Assembly: GCA_016704895.1 (NCBI GenBank) | Contig: JADIZG010000009.1 | Location: 1-64,000, forward strand | From: Betaproteobacteria bacterium | GTDB lineage: Bacteria > Pseudomonadota > Gammaproteobacteria > Burkholderiales > Casimicrobiaceae | Reading direction: 5' to 3' | DNA: 64,000 bases | Shown here: positions 27,109 to 36,272 of the stretch, piece by piece | Position numbering within the stretch: the first letter of the stretch is position 1 | Layout: every line of letters begins with the position of its first letter | Position numbers and translations under genes: made by a program | Notes under the pieces: generated by a model | Told to the model about the DNA's origin: nothing | What the model saw: the letters and a program-made list of their open reading frames with translations, nothing else | Databases searched by the model: none

Positions 27109-27957
27109 TCAGAGGCCCAGCCAGGCGATCACGGCGTTCTCGACCTCGTGATTCGGCGGCACGAACCCCTTGTAACCGACGGTCTCGAGGGCGGCCGATC
27201 CGCCCTTCGCCTCGCGCAGGCCGATCAGCGCGTCGCGGATGCGCTGCTGCTCGGCTGCCGGCATAGCCGTCGATACGATGAACTGCTTGATCGGGACCGG
27301 CCGGGACTTGAGGAGCACCTTGCCGCCCTTCTCGGTCCAGCCCTTGACCACCGAGTTGGCGGCCGTGATCGCGACCTGCGCGAAGTTGTTTTCGAGGTAG
27401 AACGGCACCGCGTCCTGATAGCGGGTGGTGATGATCCGCACGGTGTCGAGCACCGGGTCGCCACGGCCTTCGACCACCGGGATCTTCTCGGTGCGGAACA
27501 TCGCGCGCACCATCCACGCGGTGATCGAGTCGGGGTCGGGCATGACGACCGTGCGGCCCTTGAGGTCGGCCATCGCCTTGTACGGCTGCCCCGCGGTCAT
27601 CAGCATCGACGCCGTGTATTCGGTGTAGCCCGTCGTCCACGCCACGGCCTTGTAGCGCCCGGCCTTGATCTCGGCCATCGACACGTGCGCCGGGTGGACG
27701 AACGCGACGTCGAACTCCTGCGTCAGCAGCCCTGCCCGCAGGTCGTTGTACGCGGGCACGAGGACCGTCCGCACGCGCCGCCCGGTCGCCGTCGCGATCA
27801 CCTGGGCGATCGGCGCGAACTTGTCCCGGATCTCCTTCGGCGTCGCCTGGTAGGTGACGCCTTCCGTCACCGCGAAGACCAGATCGCCCTGCTGCGCCGA
27901 AGCGGTTCCGGCGAGGGCGGTAGTGAACAGGAGTGCGGCGGCGAGGCGGCGGATCAT
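27109..27957 (-). CDS. PhnD-like periplasmic substrate-binding protein
   Basis: The 282-residue protein has a signal peptide (MIRRLAAALLFTTALAGTASA, cleavage near residue 21) and the PhnD/phosphate-phosphonate binding protein layout: FAVTEGVTYQATPKEIRDKF, LRAGLLTQEFDVAFVHPAH and LKGRTVVMPDPDSITAWMVR. Such proteins deliver phosphonate, phosphite or other oxyanions to an ABC importer. No permease or ATPase gene lies nearby, so it is an orphan binding protein and may instead serve a sensor. It lies downstream of the ATP synthase operon on the same strand, separated by 150 bases with a weak hairpin near 27996-28018. Confidence 0.82.
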   Translation of the reverse strand: MIRRLAAALLFTTALAGTASAQQGDLVFAVTEGVTYQATPKEIRDKFAPIAQVIATATGRRVRTVLVPAYNDLRAGLLTQEFDVAFVHPAHVSMAEIKAGRYKAVAWTTGYTEYTASMLMTAGQPYKAMADLKGRTVVMPDPDSITAWMVRAMFRTEKIPVVEGRGDPVLDTVRIITTRYQDAVPFYLENNFAQVAITAANSVVKGWTEKGGKVLLKSRPVPIKQFIVSTAMPAAEQQRIRDALIGLREAKGGSAALETVGYKGFVPPNHEVENAVIAWLGL

Positions 27958-28110
27958 GGCGGGTCCGGCGGACGGGACGTCAACGGGCAGAGCGCTTGCA
28001 AGGTTCGTGCCTTGCAGGCGCGGCAGGTCCCGAAGTGTACGGCCCGGCGCCCCTGTTCGCTACAGGGTCCCTGGGGTATCCCGACCGGCGGAGGCGCCGG
28101 CCTCGCGCGC

Positions 28111-28533
28111 TCAGGCGCGGTGGCGGAGCTTCCGGATCGCTTCCAGCTGCGCGAGCGCGGACGAGAGCTCGGCCTCGGCCTGGGCGATCTCTTCCTTCGA
28201 CGTCTTGTTCTGCATCGCCTCTTCGGCGGCCTTCTTCGCCTCCAGCGCGGCGGCCTCGTCGAGGTCCTTCGCGCGGATCGCCGTGTCGGCGAGCACGGTG
28301 ACGTGGTGCGGCTGCACCTCGAGGTAGCCGCCCTGCACGAACACCAGTTCCTCGCGCTCCTGGTTCGGAAGCTTCATCCGGACCGCCCCGGGGCGGATCT
28401 CGGTGAACAGCGGCGTGTGGCGCGGGTAGATGCCGAGCTCGCCCATGACGCCCGGGAGGACGACGAACTCCGCCTCGCCCGAGAAGATGTGCTCTTCCGC
28501 GCTGACGACATCCACCTTGATCGTGTTCGCCAT
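28111..28533 (-). CDS. atpC: ATP synthase epsilon subunit
   Basis: The 140-residue protein begins ANTIKVDVVSAEEHIFSGEA and has the beta-sandwich with GELGIYPRHTPLFTEIRPG, followed by a helical hairpin rich in Ala and Glu (residues about 90-138). Epsilon is part of the F1 central stalk and can inhibit ATP hydrolysis. The ATG at 28533 is preferred over one 27 bases upstream because the family starts with M-A-x-T-I/M. It is separated from atpD by 277 bases containing inverted repeats, an unusually long gap for this operon. Confidence 0.95.
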   Translation of the reverse strand: MANTIKVDVVSAEEHIFSGEAEFVVLPGVMGELGIYPRHTPLFTEIRPGAVRMKLPNQEREELVFVQGGYLEVQPHHVTVLADTAIRAKDLDEAAALEAKKAAEEAMQNKTSKEEIAQAEAELSSALAQLEAIRKLRHRA

Positions 28534-28614
28534 GCTGAGACCCCGTTTCCAACCTGACACACCGGCATGCCCGGCGTCGCCACTTCATCCACCCGCATCG
28601 CAACGACGCGTGGA

Positions 28615-28680
28615 CCGGTTGAGCGTCGGCGCACCCGTCTTCGACAGGCCCACCTCATCGACCGCCGACGCTCCAACCGG
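28615..28680. repeat. Long inverted repeat between atpD and atpC
   Basis: CCGGTTGAGCGTCGGCG (28615-28631) pairs with CGCCGACGCTCCAACCGG (28663-28680), a 17-base-pair stem with one bulged base and a 31-base loop. A C7-G7 palindrome follows further toward atpD near 28780-28795. On the minus strand the structure lies between atpD and atpC and could attenuate transcription or protect the upstream mRNA from 3' decay. It is a REP-like insertion into an operon that is otherwise closely spaced. Confidence 0.65.
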
Positions 28681-28810
28681 ATCGCGCGTCGGACCTCCGG
28701 CCCATGCACCGCGCGGCTCGATATCCCCGCGCCGCCCGTTTCACAACGCCTTCTCCAAACACCGGCCGGCCCCTCCAGCCCCCCCGGGGGGGAGGCGCCT
28801 TCAGGCCCAC

Positions 28811-30298
28811 TCACGCCCGCCGCGTGCCGGCGCCGGTCCCGCGCCGCCCGCCAACCGCTATCGCCCCGGCCGTGCCGCTCAGCTTCTTGGCCTTCTCGAA
28901 CGCCTCGTCGATGGTCCCGACCATGTAGAACGCCTGCTCGGGCAGCGCGTCGCACTCGCCGTCGACGATCATCTTGAAGCCGCGGATCGTTTCCTTCAGC
29001 GGCACGTACTTGCCCGGCGAGCCCGTGAACACTTCCGCCACGTGGAACGGCTGCGACAGGTAGCGCTGGATCTTGCGCGCGCGGGAAACCGCCAGCTTGT
29101 CGTCCGGCGACAGCTCGTCCATGCCGAGGATCGCGATGATGTCGCGCAGCTCCTTGTAGCGCTGCAGCGTCGCCTGCACGCGGCGCGTCGTCGTGTAGTG
29201 CTCCTCGCCGACGACCAGCGGGTCGATCTGGCGCGAGGTCGAATCGAGCGGATCGACCGACGGGTAGATGCCGAGCGCGGCGATCTCGCGGGAGAGCACG
29301 ACGGTCGCGTCGAGGTGGCCGAACGTCGTCGCCGGCGACGGGTCGGTCAGGTCGTCGGCAGGAACGTACACCGCCTGGATCGACGTGATCGATCCGGTCT
29401 TCGTCGACGTGATCCGCTCCTGCAGCTTGCCCATCTCCTCGGCGAGCGTCGGCTGGTAGCCCACCGCCGACGGCATCCGGCCCAGCAGCGCGGACACTTC
29501 CGTGCCGGCCAGCGTGAATCGGTAGATGTTGTCGACGAAGAACAGGATGTCGCGGCCCTCGTCGCGGAAGCGCTCCGCCATCGTGAGGCCGGTCAGCGCG
29601 ACGCGCAGCCGGTTGCCCGGCGGCTCGTTCATCTGGCCGAACACCATCGCCACCTTGGACTTCGCCAGGTCGTCCTGCACGATGACCTTGGCGTCCGACA
29701 TCTCGTGGTAGAAGTCGTTGCCCTCGCGCGTGCGCTCGCCGACGCCGGCGAACACCGACAGGCCCGAGTGCTGCGTCGCGATGTTGTTGATCAGCTCGAG
29801 CATCGTCACGGTCTTGCCCACGCCCGCGCCGCCGAACAGGCCGATCTTGCCGCCCTTCGCGAACGGGCAGATCAGGTCGATCACCTTGATGCCGGTCTCG
29901 AGCAGCTCGACCGAGGGCGAGAGCTCGTCGAACTTCGGCGCCAGCTGGTGGATCGCGCGCCGCTCGTCGCCCGCGATCGGGCCGCGCTCGTCGATCGGCC
30001 GGCCGAGCACGTCCATCACGCGCCCGAGCACCCCGGGGCCGACCGGCACCTGGATGTTCTCGCCGGTCGCGCGCACCTTCATGCCGCGCTTCAGGCCGTC
30101 CGACGAACCCATCGCGATCGTGCGCACGATGCCGTCGCCCAGCTGCTGCTCGACCTCGAAGGTCAGGCCCTGCTCGACGAGCTTGTTGCTCGCGTCCTGC
30201 TCGAGGACGAGCGCGTCGTAGACCTTCGGCATCGCGTCCCGCGGAAACTGGACGTCGACGACCGCGCCGATGCACTGGACAATCGTTCCCTGGCTCAT
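28811..30298 (-). CDS. atpD: ATP synthase beta subunit, with extended C-terminus
   Basis: The 495-residue catalytic subunit contains the P-loop GGAGVGKTVTMLELI, GERTREGNDFYHEM, ILFFVDNIYRFTLAG and the beta signature PSAVGYQPTL. It carries out ATP synthesis in the F1 hexamer with atpA. The family normally ends at or just after EKAKKL; here the frame runs on for about 23 residues, SGTAGAIAVGGRRGTGAG and a few more, into the palindrome-rich gap. A TGA lies one frame away directly after AAGC, so a one-base change could have removed the original stop. The start ATG at 30298 is standard. Confidence 0.96.
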   Translation of the reverse strand: MSQGTIVQCIGAVVDVQFPRDAMPKVYDALVLEQDASNKLVEQGLTFEVEQQLGDGIVRTIAMGSSDGLKRGMKVRATGENIQVPVGPGVLGRVMDVLGRPIDERGPIAGDERRAIHQLAPKFDELSPSVELLETGIKVIDLICPFAKGGKIGLFGGAGVGKTVTMLELINNIATQHSGLSVFAGVGERTREGNDFYHEMSDAKVIVQDDLAKSKVAMVFGQMNEPPGNRLRVALTGLTMAERFRDEGRDILFFVDNIYRFTLAGTEVSALLGRMPSAVGYQPTLAEEMGKLQERITSTKTGSITSIQAVYVPADDLTDPSPATTFGHLDATVVLSREIAALGIYPSVDPLDSTSRQIDPLVVGEEHYTTTRRVQATLQRYKELRDIIAILGMDELSPDDKLAVSRARKIQRYLSQPFHVAEVFTGSPGKYVPLKETIRGFKMIVDGECDALPEQAFYMVGTIDEAFEKAKKLSGTAGAIAVGGRRGTGAGTRRA

Positions 30299-30350
30299 GA
30301 GTGGATCCTTCAGTCCGTCGTTTCGAATTTCCGTCCGCAGGCGGGCGTCG

Positions 30351-31247
30351 TCACACCGCGGCCGCGCCGCCGACGATCTCCGAAAGCTCCTTCGTGATCG
30401 CCGCCTGGCGCGTCTTGTTGTAGATGAGCTGCAGCTCGCTGATGATCTTGCCGGCGTTGTCGGTCGCCGCCTTCATCGCGATCATGCGCGCGGACTGCTC
30501 CGAGCCCATGTTCTCGGCGACCGCCTGGTACACGGCCGCCTCGATGTAGCGCCGCATCATGCCGTCCAGCAGCGCCCGCGCGTCCGGCTCGTAGATGTAG
30601 TCCCACGAGCCTTCCGCCGCCTCGGGCTTGACGATCTGGTCCGAGGCCCCGAACGCGCGGTACTGCATCGGCACGGGGACGATGCGCCCGGCGCGCGGCT
30701 CCTGCTTCATCGTGTTGATGAACGACGTGTAGAACACCCACACCTCGTCGATGTCGCCGGAGAGGTACTTGTCGAGCAGCGCCTTGACCGGGCCGACGAC
30801 GCGATCGAGGTGCGGGCGGTCGCCCAGCTGCACCGCGCTCGCGACGACGTTGGCGCCCATCCGCGACAGGAACGCGAGCCCCCGGGTGCCGATCGCCACG
30901 TAGTCGACGCCGAGGCCCGCGCCGGTCCACTCCTTGTGCTTCGAGAGCAGCAGCCGCAGCACGTTCGTGTTGAGGCCGCCGCACAGGCCCTTGTCGGTCG
31001 TCACGACGATCGCGCCGACGCGCTTCACGTTCTCGCGCTTCGTCAGGAACGGGTGGCGGTACTCGGTGTTCGCCTTCGCGATGTGGATCACGATGTTGAA
31101 CACGCGCTCGAGGTAGGGCCGCGACGCGCGCATCCGGTCCTGGGCCTTCTTCATCTTCGAGGCCGCGACCATTTCCATCGCCTTGGTGATCTTGCGCGTG
31201 CTCTGCACGCTCTTGATCTTGCCGCGGATTTCTTTCGAGCTGGACAT
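30351..31247 (-). CDS. atpG: ATP synthase gamma subunit
   Basis: The 298-residue central-stalk subunit begins SSSKEIRGKIKSVQSTRKIT and has MEMVAASKMKKAQ, the TTDKGLCGGLN segment, and the C-terminal coiled-coil partner with NAGKIISELQLIYNKTRQAAITKEL, a very conserved gamma signature. It rotates inside the alpha-beta hexamer and couples F0 to F1. It lies between atpA and atpD in normal order. An intact gene with a normal start. Confidence 0.96.
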   Translation of the reverse strand: MSSSKEIRGKIKSVQSTRKITKAMEMVAASKMKKAQDRMRASRPYLERVFNIVIHIAKANTEYRHPFLTKRENVKRVGAIVVTTDKGLCGGLNTNVLRLLLSKHKEWTGAGLGVDYVAIGTRGLAFLSRMGANVVASAVQLGDRPHLDRVVGPVKALLDKYLSGDIDEVWVFYTSFINTMKQEPRAGRIVPVPMQYRAFGASDQIVKPEAAEGSWDYIYEPDARALLDGMMRRYIEAAVYQAVAENMGSEQSARMIAMKAATDNAGKIISELQLIYNKTRQAAITKELSEIVGGAAAV

Positions 31248-31293
31248 ATCGTCGCGCGATGCCTTTGCTGGCCCCTGGTCCCGGAATCCCGGG

Positions 31294-32835
<1,542 letters not shown>

Positions 32836-32949
32836 GGTTTCCTCGCTGGGTCGGACGAAGCGAAGGCCCGCCGGTTCGGATCGCTGGCAGCCAGTCGTCC
32901 GTGGCACCTCGCCAAACACCGCGCGTCATGCGCCCGTCCCGTTGGCCCG

Positions 32950-33486
32950 TCAGGCGGTGAGCTGCGTCGCCATCGCGGTCAGCTTGCCCTGCACCGAATC
33001 GTCGATCACCGTGTCGCCCACCGTGATGCGCGCGCCGCCGATCAGGTCCGGGTTCACCCGGACGATCGCCTCGACCTTGCGGCCGAAGCGGCGCTCGAGC
33101 GCCGTCACGAGCCCTTTCAGGTCCGCGTCCGACACCGGCAGGGCGCTCTCGATCACCGCCCGCGCGACGCCTTCGGCGTCGTTGCGGCGCTTCTCGTAGA
33201 TCTCGCGGATCTCCCGCGCGACCCCGATGCGGTCGGACTCGATCAGCACGCGCACGAAGCTCCGGGCGTCGGCGTCGAGCCTGTCGCCGCAGACGGAGAG
33301 GAAAAGCGACTCCTTCTCCGCGTCGCCCAGCTTCGGGCTCGCGAGCGCCTCGCTCATCCGCGCGTCGGCCGCGACGGCGGCGACGAGCTCCAGCATGCGC
33401 GACCACACGGGCAGTGCGTTCTTCTCCCGCGCGAGGTCGAACGCCGCCTCGGCGTAGGGACGCGCGATCGTGGACAGTTCGGCCAT
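32950..33486 (-). CDS. atpH: ATP synthase delta subunit
   Basis: The 178-residue protein begins AELSTIARPYAEAAFDLARE, the usual opening of the delta/OSCP family, and ends with the conserved two-strand segment IGGARITVGDTVIDDSVQGKL. Delta joins the peripheral stalk (b subunits) to the top of F1. It starts 13 bases after atpF on the minus strand. The gene is intact, with normal length. Confidence 0.95.
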   Translation of the reverse strand: MAELSTIARPYAEAAFDLAREKNALPVWSRMLELVAAVAADARMSEALASPKLGDAEKESLFLSVCGDRLDADARSFVRVLIESDRIGVAREIREIYEKRRNDAEGVARAVIESALPVSDADLKGLVTALERRFGRKVEAIVRVNPDLIGGARITVGDTVIDDSVQGKLTAMATQLTA

Positions 33487-33499
33487 GGCGGTCGGCGTC

Positions 33500-33970
33500 C
33501 TAGAGCTTCTGCTGGATCTCGCGCAGCAGGTCGGCGTGCGCCTTCGCGTCGACCTCGCGCTTCAGGATCTTCGACGCGCCCGCGACCGCCAGGTCGGCGA
33601 CCGAGTTGCGGAGCGACTCCTTGGCGCGAGCGACTTCCTGCTCGATCTCGGCCTTCGCCGCCGCGACGATGCGATCCGCCTCGGCCTTCGCCAGGACCTT
33701 GGCCTGCTCCATCGTCTCGGACTTGAACTTCTCGCCCAGCGCGACGATCTCGGCGGCCTTCGCCTTGCCCTCGGCGAGCATGTCGGCCGAGCGCTTCTCG
33801 GCGGTGCTCAGGTTCTGCCGCCCCTGTTCGCCGGCGGCGAGCCCGTCGGCGATCTGCTTCTGGCGGTTCTCGATCGCGCGCATCAGCGGCGGCCAGACGA
33901 ACCTGGCCGTGAACCAGATGAACGCGGCGAACGCCGCCGCCTGCATGAGCAGCGTGAGGTTGATGTTCAT
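33500..33970 (-). CDS. atpF: ATP synthase F0 subunit b
   Basis: The 156-residue protein has one N-terminal membrane helix (MNINLTLLMQAAAFAAFIWF) and a long charged, alanine-rich coiled coil (about residues 40-150), as expected for the peripheral stalk b subunit. It dimerises and holds delta/F1 static against the c-ring. It is located in order between atpE and atpH. The gene is intact. Confidence 0.95.
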   Translation of the reverse strand: MNINLTLLMQAAAFAAFIWFTARFVWPPLMRAIENRQKQIADGLAAGEQGRQNLSTAEKRSADMLAEGKAKAAEIVALGEKFKSETMEQAKVLAKAEADRIVAAAKAEIEQEVARAKESLRNSVADLAVAGASKILKREVDAKAHADLLREIQQKL

Positions 33971-34019
33971 GACGGCTTCCTCTCGCGGTGCCTATCGAGC
34001 GGTTTCCCGACGGGAAACC

Positions 34020-34292
34020 CTATCGGACGACGGCGAGCAGCGGGTTGCCGAACGCGAACAGCATCGCGAGGCCGACGCCGATGATGAACGAAGCGTCGAT
34101 CAGGCCGAGGAGCAGGAACACCTTCGCCTGCAGCTGCGGCATGAGCTCCGGCTGGCGGGCCGCGCCTTCGAGGAAGCGCGAGCACATGATGCCGACGCCC
34201 ACGCACGCGCCGAGCGCGCCCAGGCCGATGATCAGGCCGATGCCGATCCCCGTGTAGGCCTGGATCATCGCCAGCATTTGCATCTTTTCCAT
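34020..34292 (-). CDS. atpE: ATP synthase F0 subunit c
   Basis: The 90-residue proteolipid has two hydrophobic helices around a polar loop ARQPEL. The proton-carrying acidic residue is Asp in LGLIDASFIIGVG. The N-terminal helix shows the Gly-rich packing pattern GIGIGLIIGLGALGACVGVG. No extra glutamate or serine set for sodium binding is apparent, which suggests proton coupling. It follows atpB after 55 bases. Confidence 0.96.
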   Translation of the reverse strand: MEKMQMLAMIQAYTGIGIGLIIGLGALGACVGVGIMCSRFLEGAARQPELMPQLQAKVFLLLGLIDASFIIGVGLAMLFAFGNPLLAVVR

Positions 34293-34347
34293 GACGTTTG
34301 TCCTTTCGGTTCTGGAAGTAGACTGAAACGGTGATGCGTGAAGCGGA

Positions 34348-35172
34348 TCAGTGGTGCTCGTGCGCCATCGCGATGTAGACGACGGTCAGCATCATGAAGA
34401 TGTAGGCCTGCAGCGCGACGATCAGGATGTGGAAGATCGCCCAGCCCAGGTGCAGCACGCCGCCGAAGACCGTGCCGACGACCCCGGTCGCGGCCCACAG
34501 CCCCAGCAGCATGAAGATGATCTCGCCCGCGTACATGTTCCCGTACAGACGCAGGCTGTGCGAGAGCGGCTTCGACACGTACTCGACCACCTGGAACAGC
34601 AGGTTGAAGACGACGAGGAGCGGGGACATCCACAGCGGCTTCAGCCCGAAGGGCGCCGACACCAGCTCGTGCAGCCAGCCGCCCAGCCCCTTGACCTTGA
34701 TCGAGTAGAAGATCATCAGCGCGAACACCGACAGCGCGAGCGCGAACGTCGTGTTCACGTCGGCGGTCGGCACGGAGCGCCAGTTGTGCAGGTGGAACAC
34801 GTTCTCGTAGATCCACGCCATGATGTCGACGGGCAGGAAGTCCATCGCGTTCATGAACAGGACCAGCACGAACGTGGTGAGCGCGAGCGGCGCGACCAGC
34901 GTCGAGCCCCCCTGGTAGATGCCCTTGACCTGGTCGTTGATGAAGTCGATGGCGAGCTCGACGAACGCCTGCGTCTTCGACGGAACGCCCGCCGTGGCCT
35001 TGCGCGTCACGAGCCACAGGAATCCGAAGCAGAGGACGCCGAGGATCAGCGTCGTCACGAACGTGTCGACGTGGAGGGTCCAGAACCCGCCTTCGCCGCC
35101 GACCGGCTTGGCGAGGAAGGTCAGGTGGTGCCCGATGTACGAGGTCGGGGTGAGCTCTGTGCCGGCCGCCAT
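34348..35172 (-). CDS. atpB: ATP synthase F0 subunit a
   Basis: The 274-residue membrane protein has five to six membrane segments and the conserved PLSHSLRLYGNMYAGE with the essential arginine of the proton channel, and LQAYIFMMLTVVYIAMAHE at the end. It begins MAAGTELTPTSYIGHHL, typical of betaproteobacterial AtpB. It forms the half-channels next to the c-ring. It starts 16 bases after atpI. Intact. Confidence 0.96.
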   Translation of the reverse strand: MAAGTELTPTSYIGHHLTFLAKPVGGEGGFWTLHVDTFVTTLILGVLCFGFLWLVTRKATAGVPSKTQAFVELAIDFINDQVKGIYQGGSTLVAPLALTTFVLVLFMNAMDFLPVDIMAWIYENVFHLHNWRSVPTADVNTTFALALSVFALMIFYSIKVKGLGGWLHELVSAPFGLKPLWMSPLLVVFNLLFQVVEYVSKPLSHSLRLYGNMYAGEIIFMLLGLWAATGVVGTVFGGVLHLGWAIFHILIVALQAYIFMMLTVVYIAMAHEHH

Positions 35173-35188
35173 GGGAGGTTCTTTCCGG

Positions 35189-35557
35189 TTACTCGCGCGC
35201 CAAAAAAGCCGTTCGGAACAGCAACACCGTGATCACGAAGGCGGCGAACAGCGCCGCCAGCACGACGTCCTTGTACGTCGTCAGCACCAGCCACAGCTGG
35301 AGGATGATCACGAGGATCTTCGCCCCTTCCGCGCGCAGCATCGTGACGACCGAGGCGCCGGCGGAGGCGGTCTGCCCGATCCCCAGCACGAACGCGTAGA
35401 CCACGGTCGAGGACAGCGTGACCATTCCGCCCAGCGCAGCGGAAAGCGCTGCGTGCCCGCCGGCCCACACGCCCGCGAGGGCGGCGATCGCGACGGTCGC
35501 GAGCGCCTGCCAGGCGAGAGCGGTGCGGATCGGCTTGGACTTGAGCGGTGGTGTCAC
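35189..35557 (-). CDS. atpI: ATP synthase subunit I
   Basis: The 122-residue protein has four predicted membrane helices, the layout of the AtpI/UncI assembly factor that heads the proteobacterial atp operon: QALATVAIAALAGVWAGG, ALSAALGGMVTLSSTVVYAF, then ILVIILQLWLVLTTY and the final hydrophobic segment. It helps c-ring assembly but is dispensable in known cases. As first gene of the operon it marks the promoter region, which here contains repeats and a TTGC-N3-GCAA motif (35647-35657). Confidence 0.85.
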   Translation of the reverse strand: MTPPLKSKPIRTALAWQALATVAIAALAGVWAGGHAALSAALGGMVTLSSTVVYAFVLGIGQTASAGASVVTMLRAEGAKILVIILQLWLVLTTYKDVVLAALFAAFVITVLLFRTAFLARE

Positions 35558-35704
35558 GCCGGCGCCCTCGACCCCAGGCGCTTGGACGGCGAGCGAAGCA
35601 AACCTTCGGATTGTAAGCGTTCGCCCCGTGCCGGGGCAAGGAAATGTTGCGGCGCAACGTGGTCAGGCCGCCGGGAGCCGCGCAAGGTGCAACATCCGGA
35701 GAAC

Positions 35705-35862
35705 GTCGGCCTGAAGGCCGACCCACAGGGGGAGGCTCGCGACGCGGGCTTCGGGGGAGGTCGCGACGGCGCGTCGGCCTGAAGGAGGGCGTCGGCGTGA
35801 AGGAGGGCGTCGGCCTGAAGGCCGACCTACAGGGGGGGAGGCTCGCGACGCGAGCTTCGGGG
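35705..35862. repeat. GTCGGCCTGAAGG repeats upstream of the atp operon
   Basis: The 18-base palindrome GTCGGCCTGAAGGCCGAC occurs at 35705-35722 and 35809-35826. It is followed both times by a matching stretch of about 33 bases (CACAGGGGGAGGCTCGCGAC and on, ending GCTTCGGGG). Between the two copies are two degenerate units, GTCGGCCTGAAGGAGGGC (35773-35790) and GTCGGCGTGAAGGAGGGC (35791-35808), so three consecutive 18-base units run without gap into the second copy. No gene is present in the 35558-35865 stretch. The arms can fold into hairpins. Confidence 0.85.
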
Positions 35863-35865
35863 CTG

Positions 35866-36166
35866 TTACCCATCCCCCGACAGCGCCGCCACGATCATCA
35901 CGTCGGTGTCGGGGGGCACCGGTGTCGCCAGGTCGCGCACCGCCTTCGACGCGACGAACACCGCTATGTGCGGACGAAGCTCCCCCTGCTCGTCGACCAT
36001 CCGGAAGCGGAGGCCGGGAAACGACGAATCGAGCGCCGCGACGATCGCCCGGAAGCGGCGGCGCGTGGTCGGGCGACAGTTCGGGCAGCGTGACGATCAC
36101 CTCGTCGTGGCCGAGCGTGTAGGAAAGCAGCGGCGACGGAATCTTCACGCGGTAGCGGGCGATCAT
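35866..36166 (-). CDS. MoaD/ThiS-family ubiquitin-like protein, frame break
   Basis: The gene encodes about 99 residues if a one-base shift at about 36058-36080 is corrected. MIARYRVKIPSPLLSYTLGH and VIVTLPELS lie in the first frame; RFRAIVAALDSSFPGLRFRM, VDEQGELRPHIAVFV and DTDVMIVAALSGDG in the second. The beta-grasp layout and the end VAALSG match MoaD/ThiS-like proteins, but the terminal Gly-Gly needed for sulfur carriage is absent (ends GDG). It follows the BNR-repeat gene on the same strand, a pairing that recurs in proteobacteria. Its function is unknown. An assembly indel is the likely cause of the break. Confidence 0.7.
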
Positions 36167-36272
36167 CGGAGGATCATCCTCCGGCGGCGCGACGGAGCTC
36201 CGGCGCCCGACGGGCCCCCGGGAGCGCGGCGCCCCCCGACGAGAAGCGCGCATCGCGCGCTTCCGGGGAACG

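Noticed and set aside
24739..28557. 1,272-residue plus-strand frame opposite DUF3141, the PhnD-like gene and atpC
   Set aside because: Shadow of conserved minus-strand genes; composition biased to Arg, Val, Asp and Leu and no recognisable domain.
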